Origin: Flavobacterium salmonis | GTDB taxonomy: Bacteria > Bacteroidota > Bacteroidia > Flavobacteriales > Flavobacteriaceae | Direction of reading: 5' to 3' | Assembly (NCBI RefSeq): GCF_903819435.1 | Contig: NZ_CAIJDP010000078.1 | Coordinates: 145,929-209,928, forward strand | Length of the DNA stretch: 64,000 nucleotides | Shown: positions 34,384 through 42,491 of the stretch, piece after piece | How positions within the stretch are numbered: the first letter of the stretch is position 1 | Layout of the letters: every line of letters begins with the position of its first letter | The notes under the pieces: generated by a model | What the model was told of the DNA's origin: nothing | The model's input: the letters and a program-made list of their open reading frames with translations, nothing else | Databases searched by the model: none | Program-made: the position numbers and the translations under genes

Positions 34384-35544
34384 CTACTCATCCTCCCCTA
34401 TCTTATTCACCATAAAAATCATCAGAATACCTAAAACTGCCATAATTAAAAACGCCCATTTCATACTTAAATATTCAGATATAAAACCCACCATTGGCGG
34501 AACTAGTAAAAAACCAAGATACCCAATTGTAGATATAGAAGTTATAGCTGAGCCACTGCTTAATTTTGAAGATCTTCCGGCAATACTAAATACTAACGGA
34601 ACCACACAGGAAACTCCAAAACCAATTAAAACGTAACCAAAAATAGTTGGGTAAGCATACGGCAAAATAAAACAAAGTGCAAAACCTGCAGTAATTAAAA
34701 TTCCACTGTAAAGCAGAATTTTTTTTATCCCAAATTTCGTTACACCAGAATCTCCAAATATTCGTCCTAAAGTTACTGCTGTTGCAAAAAACACAAATGC
34801 AGCACTGGTTAATTTTGGAGAAGCTTTCAGAATATTTTCAAAATAAATACCGCTCCAGTCATACATGGTATTTTCGCAGGCCATGGAAACGAAACAAATG
34901 ACAGCGAATTTTATAAGGTTCTTTTCCGGCATTGCAAAGAATTTTTTCTTCACAGGAACCGGCTCATTATGAATGCTCAACGGATAAAAACAAGCCGTAA
35001 GAGCCAGCATAAAAACACTTACTCCTAATAAATGATGAGATGGCGCAATATGCTGTGTTACCATTACATACCCAAAACCTGCTCCCGAAAAAACAGCGAT
35101 ACTCCAAACAGCATGAAAACTCGTGATAATCGATTTTGGATATAATTTCTGTACTTCAAGAGATTGTGCATTAATCGATAGATTGAAAATATTGCGCGAA
35201 GCTCCAAAAATTAAAAGTACGAGAACCAATTGCCATACAAAGGCTACTAAACCCGGTAAGGACAGTACAATATTAAACATAATTGCCCCTAAAAGCATGA
35301 TATAGCGGCTGCTGTGTTTATTTAATAATTTTCCGGTAAAAGGCATTGTCAGCATCAAACCAATTGGAAAAGCAAATAAGACTGCTCCAAATTGGGCTTC
35401 GGATAAATGTAATTGGGCCTGAATATGCGGAATACGGGATACCCATGAGGAATATCCAAATCCGGAAAGAAAAAAAAATACAGTATTAGCCAATCTAAAT
35501 CCTTTGGGAGTATTCTGTATTTTTTTTAAAAAGGGAATAATCAT
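34384..35544 (-). CDS. MFS transporter (YbjJ-like)
   Basis: A 386-aa inner-membrane protein with about 12 hydrophobic segments. SSWVSRIPHIQAQLHLSEAQ near the N-terminus and the following FGAVLFAFPIGLMLTMPFTG are the pattern of the YbjJ/FucP-like MFS subgroup. CENTMYDWSGIYF in the second half is also typical of that group. Substrates of the group are poorly known (sugars or drugs suggested). It is divergent from the iron-receptor locus and has no co-transcribed partner. Confidence 0.85.
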   Translation of the reverse strand: MIIPFLKKIQNTPKGFRLANTVFFFLSGFGYSSWVSRIPHIQAQLHLSEAQFGAVLFAFPIGLMLTMPFTGKLLNKHSSRYIMLLGAIMFNIVLSLPGLVAFVWQLVLVLLIFGASRNIFNLSINAQSLEVQKLYPKSIITSFHAVWSIAVFSGAGFGYVMVTQHIAPSHHLLGVSVFMLALTACFYPLSIHNEPVPVKKKFFAMPEKNLIKFAVICFVSMACENTMYDWSGIYFENILKASPKLTSAAFVFFATAVTLGRIFGDSGVTKFGIKKILLYSGILITAGFALCFILPYAYPTIFGYVLIGFGVSCVVPLVFSIAGRSSKLSSGSAITSISTIGYLGFLLVPPMVGFISEYLSMKWAFLIMAVLGILMIFMVNKIGEDE

Positions 35545-35713
35545 TGAGCTATTTTCAATTTAATTTTCTGCAAAATTAAGGTTTTTAAAACCAAATTCCC
35601 TTTTTAAACTTTTCTAAAATGCTTTAAAATAACAAAACAATTAAATGTTTAATAATTTATAATAAAAAAAATACTTCTAACATTTTTTACTCCTTTGGAG
35701 GAAATATTAATAA

Positions 35714-35738
35714 ATTATTTAAAATCAGTCTAAATAAT
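35714..35738 (+). promoter_or_regulatory. Fur-like box A overlapping the receptor promoter
   Basis: A 25-bp palindrome with perfect 8-bp arms ATTATTTA and TAAATAAT. Its 19-bp core ATTTAAAATCAGTCTAAAT matches ATTTAGAATnATTCTAAAT at 16 of 18 fixed positions. It overlaps TAATATTTG (35735-35743), a near -7 element, so binding would block the polymerase. Iron control is inferred from the siderophore-receptor genes that follow. Confidence 0.65.
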
Positions 35739-35775
35739 ATTTGCAGAAGGGGTATTTATTTTTACATTTACACTG

Positions 35776-35798
35776 TTTTTATTAATTCTAAATAAAAA
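35776..35798 (+). promoter_or_regulatory. Fur-like box B in the leader of the 35825 receptor
   Basis: TTTTTAT and ATAAAAA arms enclose TAATTCTAA, giving the half-site ATTCTAAAT. It lies between the promoter and the ATG at 35825, downstream of box A. Confidence 0.45.
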
Positions 35799-35824
35799 TA
35801 ATAACCAAAACAAATTTTATTTTA

Positions 35825-38161
35825 ATGAAGTATTTTAATCTGAAAACATGTCGTTTTCTATTTTCAATCAGTTTGCTATTATCAGCATTTACAGTTTTTT
35901 CACAACAAAACCATGGAAAAATAAAAGGAACAATCACCACATCTGACGGAGATGCCGCAGGAGGTGTAAACATTATTCTTAAAAACTCTAAGTATGGGAT
36001 CATTTCCAATGAAGAGGGTGTTTTTGAATTTAACAGAGTAAAACCAAATACCTACACTTTAGAGGTTTCCTTGACTGGCTATGAAACTTTAGAACAAGAA
36101 GTAACAGTAACAGAAAATGAAACAGCAACCCTAAACTTGCAATTAAAAGTTTCTAACAAAGAATTACAGGAAGTTGTAATAAGCAGTAAAAAAAGTATCT
36201 TATCTAAAAAGACCGATTATGTAGCAAGAATGCCCATATCTAATCTAGAAAACCCACAGGTTTATAGTGTAATTCATAAAGAACTGTTGCAGGAACAAGT
36301 AGCGGTAAACATTGAAAGTGCCATAAGAAATACGCCTGGAGCGGTTCCTGTTAGTTTTCCTTCAGGAGGAATTGCAATCACTTTTAGAGGATTCGCAACC
36401 GGAATCAATGCCAGAAACGGTATGGAAACTATTTCAGGACGTTCTTCTGTTGATCTTTCAAACGTTGAACGAATTGAAGTTCTTAAAGGCCCTTCAGGAA
36501 CTTTATTCGGTTCTTCTATATCTTCTTATGGAGGTGTTGTCAATTTGGTAACCAAAAAACCTTTTGAAACTACGGCAACAGAAGTTTCTTATACTGCCGG
36601 GAGTTTTAATTTAAACCGTTTAACTGCCGATGTGAATACACCTCTTAATAAGGATAAAACGGTTTTATTCAGAGTAAATTTGGCATATAATAATGAAAAA
36701 AGTTTTTTAGATTACGGATTTAATAAAACTATAGCAATTTCGCCAAGCCTTACCTACAAAGCAAGCGACAAACTTACTTTTAACATTGATGCAGAATTAA
36801 TAAATTCTAACAATACCAGAAGAACTTATAATACGTATACTCCAACATCTGGAATAACAAACCCGGGTGATTTAAAATTAGATTATAAAAAAACATTATT
36901 CCACGATGATAATGATGCCAAAACTTCAGGAAATAAATTTTTTGCACAGGCAGAATATGAAATTTCAGAAAACTGGAAATCAACCACTCTATTTTCTTAC
37001 GTAGGTGAAAATGTAGAACGTAGTTATCAAACTTATGCTGTGTGGAGCTCTCCTACCCAAGCGACAAGAAGAGTTGGTAACTGGGGACCTATTGAAAATA
37101 ATTTCACTAATATTCAGGAAAACATCAATGGTCAGTTTTCAACCGGAAGTATCAAACATACATTTTTAGCGGGCTTAAATTACAGATTAAATGAGTCTAA
37201 GTTTTCTTCCGGAATTGCAACTTTTGATAATATTGACATAACCACAGGTTATACCATTTTTAGAAGAAAAACGGCTGAAGCTGCAATAAATCAAAATTCT
37301 TCAGTAGCTGCTAATCAACAAACTGTTAGTGCTTATACGAGTTATGTAATCAACATTTGCGACAGATTGTATACAATGTTGAGTTTACGTTTAGACAACT
37401 TTGAACAAAAAAACACAGCAACTACAAAAGGATATGATCAAACGGCATTATCTCCTAAATTAGGATTGGTGTATGAAGTTGTAAAAAATCAGGTTTCTGT
37501 TTTTGCAAATTACATGAACGGATTTCAAAATGCAGCTCCGGTAACGCAGCCAAGCGGCGATCAGCTGGCTTTAGACCCTATTTATGCAAAACAATATGAA
37601 GCAGGTATAAAAGCAGAAGCATTCAATAAAAAATTAAGTGCCACAGCTAGTTACTATAATATTACTATTGATAATGCTACAAGAACATTTGTAGTACCCG
37701 GAGAAAATTTGCCAACTTATATTCAAGATGCAAAACAAGTAAGTAAAGGAGTAGACTTTGAGCTGATAGCTAATCCTATTTCAGGTTTAAACATAATTGG
37801 TGGATATGCATACAATGAAAATCGTATTTTAAATACAACAGATCCGCTAATCAACGGAAATAAAGCTGCTGGAGCACCTGCCAACGTAGCTAACTTTTGG
37901 ACCACTTATACTTTGCAAAGTAAACTAAAAGGATTAGGTGCCGGATTTGGAGTTAATTTTGTGGATAAAAGCTTTTTCCAAACGGATAACATTGTTTATA
38001 TGCCTGCTTATAGAACATGTAATGCAACTATATTTTATGATCAGTCTACCTGGAGAGTCGGAGTTAAATTAAACAACCTGACAAATGAAAAGTATTGGGA
38101 TTTTTATGGAAATTCGCAAGCACCAACAAACGTAATGGTTAACCTGGTATTAAAATTCTAA
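35825..38161 (+). CDS. TonB-dependent siderophore receptor 1
   Basis: A 778-aa outer-membrane receptor. Signal peptide to about residue 26, a carboxypeptidase-D-like domain (about 30-115, GKIKGTITTSDGDAAGGVNI), plug domain with VERIEVLKGPSGTLFGSS, and a 22-strand barrel ending VNLVLKF. The domain layout and the plug wording are those of ferrisiderophore receptors of the FhuA/FhuE group. Its N-terminal third is very like the 39597 receptor, pointing to tandem duplication. Fur-like boxes lie upstream and a hairpin follows, with a PepSY gene 73 nt on. Confidence 0.93.
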   Translation: MKYFNLKTCRFLFSISLLLSAFTVFSQQNHGKIKGTITTSDGDAAGGVNIILKNSKYGIISNEEGVFEFNRVKPNTYTLEVSLTGYETLEQEVTVTENETATLNLQLKVSNKELQEVVISSKKSILSKKTDYVARMPISNLENPQVYSVIHKELLQEQVAVNIESAIRNTPGAVPVSFPSGGIAITFRGFATGINARNGMETISGRSSVDLSNVERIEVLKGPSGTLFGSSISSYGGVVNLVTKKPFETTATEVSYTAGSFNLNRLTADVNTPLNKDKTVLFRVNLAYNNEKSFLDYGFNKTIAISPSLTYKASDKLTFNIDAELINSNNTRRTYNTYTPTSGITNPGDLKLDYKKTLFHDDNDAKTSGNKFFAQAEYEISENWKSTTLFSYVGENVERSYQTYAVWSSPTQATRRVGNWGPIENNFTNIQENINGQFSTGSIKHTFLAGLNYRLNESKFSSGIATFDNIDITTGYTIFRRKTAEAAINQNSSVAANQQTVSAYTSYVINICDRLYTMLSLRLDNFEQKNTATTKGYDQTALSPKLGLVYEVVKNQVSVFANYMNGFQNAAPVTQPSGDQLALDPIYAKQYEAGIKAEAFNKKLSATASYYNITIDNATRTFVVPGENLPTYIQDAKQVSKGVDFELIANPISGLNIIGGYAYNENRILNTTDPLINGNKAAGAPANVANFWTTYTLQSKLKGLGAGFGVNFVDKSFFQTDNIVYMPAYRTCNATIFYDQSTWRVGVKLNNLTNEKYWDFYGNSQAPTNVMVNLVLKF

Positions 38162-38178
38162 ACATAATAATTCATTAA

Positions 38179-38210
38179 AAATACCTCTGTTGTTATGGAC
38201 AGAGGTATTT
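38179..38210 (+). terminator. Hairpin between receptor 1 and the PepSY gene
   Basis: AAATACCTCTGT, loop of 8 nt, ACAGAGGTATTT: a 12-bp stem followed by GTCTTTT, a weak T-run. It may terminate partially, lowering expression of the downstream gene relative to the receptor. Confidence 0.7.
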
Positions 38211-38234
38211 GTCTTTTATAAATAAAACACATTT

Positions 38235-39389
38235 ATGTCATTAAAAAAACTCATACTTAAAATCCATCTCTGGCTCGGATTAGGCTCGGGGTTAATTGTA
38301 GTAATCCTTGGAATTACAGGTTGTATATATGTTTTTGAAGAAGAATTACGTCCTGTAATACATGAATATTATCATGTAGAGGCTGTAAAAAACAAAAGAC
38401 TGCCTATTAGTGAATTAATCGAAATTGCAAAAAAAGCGAACAAAGACAGCCCAAAACAGTCACTTTCAAGTTTCAAAGTAATTAATGATAATGAACATAC
38501 TGTAATTATCTCGTTTTTTGAGGAACTTGATAAAGATGCTATTTGGTATTGGAATCGTTATCAAAGCACCTACATTTATTTAGATCCGTATACAGGGAGC
38601 GTGAAAAAACGGGAAGAATACAACTTTGAGTTTTTTGTTTTTGTCAGAATGTTACACCAAACGCTTTGTTTAAACAGCAAAATAGGTGATCCAATCGTAG
38701 GAAGTGCAACCATTATATTCATCATTTCACTAATTACAGGATTGATACTCTGGTGGCCAAAAAACAAACAGGCTGCCAAACAACGATTTTGGTTCCGATG
38801 GAAAAAGACCACTAAATGGAAACGCAAAAATTACGATCTACATAATATATTAGGATATTACATGATGATTTTTGCTTTAATTATTGCACTCACCGGATTA
38901 GTCTGGGCATTTGATTGTTATGATAAAGGAGTGCAATGGGTTTTTAATGGTGGAAAAACGATTAAAAAAGAATCAAAGATTATCGAATCTGATACTACAC
39001 ATTTTACCTGGAAAAGTTCAGTCGATACAATTTATAATACCCTTCAAAAATTACATCCCGAAGCCAAATGCTATTTTGTTTTTCTACCAGAAGCAAATGA
39101 TTCTACGGCAACAGTTGGAACTTTTACCAAATATGAAAGCCGCTTTGATGATGTAGCCATACAGTTTGACCAATACACAGCAAAAATTCTAAAAACAACA
39201 ACTTATAACGATAAAAATAACGGAGAAAAATTACGATTTATTAATTACGATTTACACGTAGGCAGTATTTTAGGATTAGCAGGTAAAATACTCGCCTTTA
39301 TTGCCAGTTTGGTATCAGCGAGTTTACCTATCACAGGTTTTTTGATTTGGTTGGGACGAAACAATAAAAAAAAGACAACAACTATTTAG
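38235..39389 (+). CDS. PepSY-associated membrane protein (candidate ferrisiderophore reductase)
   Basis: A 384-aa inner-membrane protein with four predicted TM segments (about 8-30, 145-165, 195-220 and 350-375). The N-terminus is LILKIHLWLGLGSGLIVVIL, with later ITGCIYVFEEEL, MLHQTLC, LITGLILWWPKN and NYDLHNILGYYMMIFALIIA. Conserved His (H11, the MLHQ and DLHN residues) could bind heme. PepSY_TM proteins regularly accompany siderophore receptors and several are proposed reductases. It follows receptor 1 by 73 nt. Confidence 0.87.
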   Translation: MSLKKLILKIHLWLGLGSGLIVVILGITGCIYVFEEELRPVIHEYYHVEAVKNKRLPISELIEIAKKANKDSPKQSLSSFKVINDNEHTVIISFFEELDKDAIWYWNRYQSTYIYLDPYTGSVKKREEYNFEFFVFVRMLHQTLCLNSKIGDPIVGSATIIFIISLITGLILWWPKNKQAAKQRFWFRWKKTTKWKRKNYDLHNILGYYMMIFALIIALTGLVWAFDCYDKGVQWVFNGGKTIKKESKIIESDTTHFTWKSSVDTIYNTLQKLHPEAKCYFVFLPEANDSTATVGTFTKYESRFDDVAIQFDQYTAKILKTTTYNDKNNGEKLRFINYDLHVGSILGLAGKILAFIASLVSASLPITGFLIWLGRNNKKKTTTI

Positions 39390-39547
39390 TAGTTTCGACA
39401 AAAATAAGGTTTGGTAAGTGAATTTTTAAAAATATTTCAATAAAAATTAAATATTTAGGTATTTTTATCAATAAAATAATTCTTAGACAGAAACACAAAC
39501 AACTAAGAATAAAACAAATATTTAAGCATTTCTTTACATTAAATACT

Positions 39548-39555
39548 TAGATTTG
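39548..39555 (+). promoter_or_regulatory. -7 promoter element for receptor 2
   Basis: TAGATTTG matches TAnnTTTG, 42 nt before the ATG at 39597. Unlike the other receptor promoters, I see no convincing Fur-like box in the 207-bp gap, only ATATTTAGG at about 39451. Confidence 0.5.
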
Positions 39556-39596
39556 CACTATTTACTTATTAAGATACATTTTCAAAAACCACAACT

Positions 39597-42050
39597 ATGA
39601 ACTATCCTAACCTACCAAAGCAATATTTTATTTTTATAATTTGCATGTTTTTAATTTCAGCCACAAATTGCCTTGCTCAGGACAAAGGAAAACTAAGTGG
39701 AATCATAACTACATCAGATGGAATACCAGCTGCCAGTGTAAATATCATTCTCAAAAACACTAAATACAACACAATAACTAATGAAAATGGAAATTTTGAA
39801 TTGAACCATATAAAAGCCAATAACTACATTTTACAAATATCTTTAACAGGTTACGAAACACTCGAACAAGAGGTAAAAGTAACAGGCAATGAAAGAACAA
39901 AACTTAATTTGCAGTTAAAAGTTTCAAACAAACAACTACAAGAAGTAACTATATATAATAATAACAGAGCAAAACTCTTTCCGAAACAAAGCACTTATGT
40001 TTCAAAAATGCCCCTTAAAAACATTGAAAATCCACAAGTTTACAATGTAGTTACTGCTGATTTATTAAAAGAACAGGCGATAACAAATTTTGATGATGCC
40101 TTGAAAAATGTTCCCGGTATTCAAAAATTATGGGAATCAACAGGTCGTAGCGGAGATGGCGGATCCTTTTATACATTGAGAGGTTTTGATGTACAGGCAA
40201 ATATTGTAAACGGATTACCCGGTTTAACAAATGGTAGTTTAGATCCTGCCAACATTGAAAGGATCGAAGTTATAAAAGGCCCATCCGGAACTTTGTTTGG
40301 AAGCAGTCTGATTAGTTACGGAGGACTCATTAATACAGTAACTAAAAAACCTTATTCAGGTTTTGGCACAGAAGTGTCTTATCTTACCGGAAGTTTTGGA
40401 CTTAACAGAGTTACTGCTGATATAAATACCTCTATAGATGAGTCAGATAATGTTGCTGTAAGAATTAATGCTGCATATCAGACAGAAAATAGTTTTCAGG
40501 ATGCAGGTTTCCGTACTTCTTTTTTTGTATCACCTGTTCTATCCTACAAGGTTAATGAAAAATTATCTTTCCTGATTAATACTGAATTTATGCAAGAAGA
40601 AAAAACAACACCTCCGATGTTATTTTTAGGAAGATCCTCACCATTGCAATTTGACAATCTTGATGAATTAAACTACAACACTAAACTTTCTTTTTATAGT
40701 AATGATTTGTCCATAAAAAACCCCAAGTTCAATTTACAGGCTCAGATGAATTACAATATTTCTGAACAATGGACTTCGCAAACAGCATTATCAAGAGGTT
40801 CTACTAAATCGGATGGCTATTATTCATATATGCCTGATAATGAAAATGGGTTAGGCGAATTTGCTGTAAATATTACCAAAGAGCAATCGCAAACAGTAAC
40901 TACTGATATTCAACAAAATTTTATCGGTGATTTTAAAATCGGAAATATGCGCAATAGGATTGTTGCCGGATTTGATTACTTTTCACAAGAATTAAAATTT
41001 GGCGGTTCCGGTTATGCCTGGCTTTATAATATTACTCCACAAGGAGAAGTTAATTATCTTAATCCCTATACCGGAACTGAGGATGCTCCAACATACCCAA
41101 CCCGCAGTTCTGTAGATGCTGTTCTTGCAAAATCCGGCACGACAAATTATAATAGCAAAGATGCAACATACAGTGTATATGCATCAAATGTTATCAATAT
41201 TTTTCCAAGTTTAATAGCAATGGCCAGTTTACGTGTTGATCATTTTGATAATGAAGCAGATATAAAAACTGATAATGACGATTATAATCAAACATCCTTA
41301 TCCCCAAAATTCGGTTTATTGTATCAGCCTATTATTGACAAGCTTTCTATATTCGCTAATTACATGAATGGTTTTAAAAACGTTTCGCCAAAAAAATCAT
41401 ATGATACTAATGGAAATTCTGTCGGTTCTGAAGCCTTTGATCCGGAACATGCCAATCAATTGGAATTTGGTGTTAAAGCAAATGTTCTTGACGAAAAATT
41501 AAATGCAACTCTAAATTATTATGATATCAAAGTAGCCAATTTGGTAACAATTGATCCAAAAAATCCTTTAAATAGTATTCAGGGAGGTGAATCAAGAAGC
41601 AAAGGCTTTGAATTTGATCTGAATACATCTCCTGCAAAAGGCTTAAATATTATTGCGGGCTACAGCTATAATGAGAGTAAAGTAACAAAAGGAGATATTA
41701 AAAATGTGTTTTTAGAAAAAGGCAAAAGACCAATGTGGTCAGGACCTGAAAATTTAGCTAATATTTGGGCAACTTATAAATTTCAATATGGAATGCTGAA
41801 AGATTTTGGACTAGGCTTTGGAGGAAATTATGCCAGTGAAAATGCAATTATCAACAGTGATAAACTCGGGAAATTTGTACTGCCGTCATACACTGTTATA
41901 AATGGATCCCTTTTTTACGGTACCAACAAATTTAGAGTAGCATTAAATATCAATAACATTGCCAATAAGGAATATTTCAATGGCGGATGGGGCACAGTGA
42001 ATCCTCAGAAACCAAGAAATGTTTTGGCCAGTTTTAGCTATAAATTTTAA
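39597..42050 (+). CDS. TonB-dependent siderophore receptor 2
   Basis: An 817-aa receptor with signal peptide (cut after NCLAQ), carboxypeptidase-D-like domain, plug with IERIEVIKGPSGTLFGSS and barrel ending LASFSYKF. It shares with receptor 1 the strings NVNIILKN-type strand, LSLTGYETLEQEV, LNLQLKVSNK and NPQVY, so they are recent paralogues with diverged barrels, presumably different ligands. It has its own promoter and a 440-bp gap to receptor 3. Confidence 0.92.
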   Translation: MNYPNLPKQYFIFIICMFLISATNCLAQDKGKLSGIITTSDGIPAASVNIILKNTKYNTITNENGNFELNHIKANNYILQISLTGYETLEQEVKVTGNERTKLNLQLKVSNKQLQEVTIYNNNRAKLFPKQSTYVSKMPLKNIENPQVYNVVTADLLKEQAITNFDDALKNVPGIQKLWESTGRSGDGGSFYTLRGFDVQANIVNGLPGLTNGSLDPANIERIEVIKGPSGTLFGSSLISYGGLINTVTKKPYSGFGTEVSYLTGSFGLNRVTADINTSIDESDNVAVRINAAYQTENSFQDAGFRTSFFVSPVLSYKVNEKLSFLINTEFMQEEKTTPPMLFLGRSSPLQFDNLDELNYNTKLSFYSNDLSIKNPKFNLQAQMNYNISEQWTSQTALSRGSTKSDGYYSYMPDNENGLGEFAVNITKEQSQTVTTDIQQNFIGDFKIGNMRNRIVAGFDYFSQELKFGGSGYAWLYNITPQGEVNYLNPYTGTEDAPTYPTRSSVDAVLAKSGTTNYNSKDATYSVYASNVINIFPSLIAMASLRVDHFDNEADIKTDNDDYNQTSLSPKFGLLYQPIIDKLSIFANYMNGFKNVSPKKSYDTNGNSVGSEAFDPEHANQLEFGVKANVLDEKLNATLNYYDIKVANLVTIDPKNPLNSIQGGESRSKGFEFDLNTSPAKGLNIIAGYSYNESKVTKGDIKNVFLEKGKRPMWSGPENLANIWATYKFQYGMLKDFGLGFGGNYASENAIINSDKLGKFVLPSYTVINGSLFYGTNKFRVALNINNIANKEYFNGGWGTVNPQKPRNVLASFSYKF

Positions 42051-42320
42051 AAACACATAATAATTCCAAAAAAGAACTGATTTTTTAAATTAGTACTCTT
42101 TAATTTTTAGTCTACTTAGCAAGTAAGCAAACGTTTTTTTGAAAGCTGCTGCAAAATGATATGTTTTTTTATATCCTAACTCTTCTGTTACAAATAGGAA
42201 GGTCAAAACATACGACATTCTTTAGAAAAAGCAAAAAACAGATCAAAAAATAAGTTTAATTCAATTCCAGATAATAAATTTGTATTATTAAGAAATTTTA
42301 CAATACTTAAACCAATTTAT
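42051..42320. other. Gap without a supportable gene
   Basis: Between the receptor 2 stop and the terminator at 42321 there are 270 bp. A short frame ending LQIGRSKHTTFFRKSKKQIK looks protein-like but has no adequate start, so it could be a remnant. No promoter or repeat is seen here. Confidence 0.3.
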
Positions 42321-42352
42321 ATGCCTTACTATCAAGTAAGGCATTTTTTTTT
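42321..42352 (+). terminator. Terminator between receptors 2 and 3
   Basis: ATGCCTTACT, loop ATCA, AGTAAGGCAT: a perfect 10-bp stem followed by nine T. Confidence 0.92.
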
Positions 42353-42385
42353 GAAACCTTACTCCCCTAAAACCAATACATTAAC

Positions 42386-42418
42386 AAATATTATTCATAT
42401 TTAATCTAAATAATATTT
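42386..42418 (+). promoter_or_regulatory. Fur-like box C upstream of receptor 3
   Basis: Perfect 9-bp arms AAATATTAT and ATAATATTT around a centre containing ATTTAATCTAAAT. It overlaps the -33 TTTG of the receptor 3 promoter. Confidence 0.55.
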
Positions 42419-42446
42419 GTTAAACAAGTATTAAATTTTATATTTG
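42416..42446 (+). promoter_or_regulatory. Complete Bacteroidota promoter of receptor 3
   Basis: TTTG (42416-42419), a 19-nt spacer and TATATTTG (42439-42446): an exact -33/-7 pair. It is the clearest full promoter in the window and lies between Fur-like boxes C and D. Confidence 0.8.
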
Positions 42447-42449
42447 TAT

Positions 42450-42474
42450 ATTATTTTTATTAAGTCTAAATAAT
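42450..42474 (+). promoter_or_regulatory. Fur-like box D over the receptor 3 start site
   Basis: A 25-bp palindrome with arms ATTATTT and AAATAAT, the same length as box A and sharing its right half GTCTAAATAAT. It begins 4 nt after the -7 element, so it should cover +1. Confidence 0.6.
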
Positions 42475-42491
42475 AACAAATCTATTTTCAT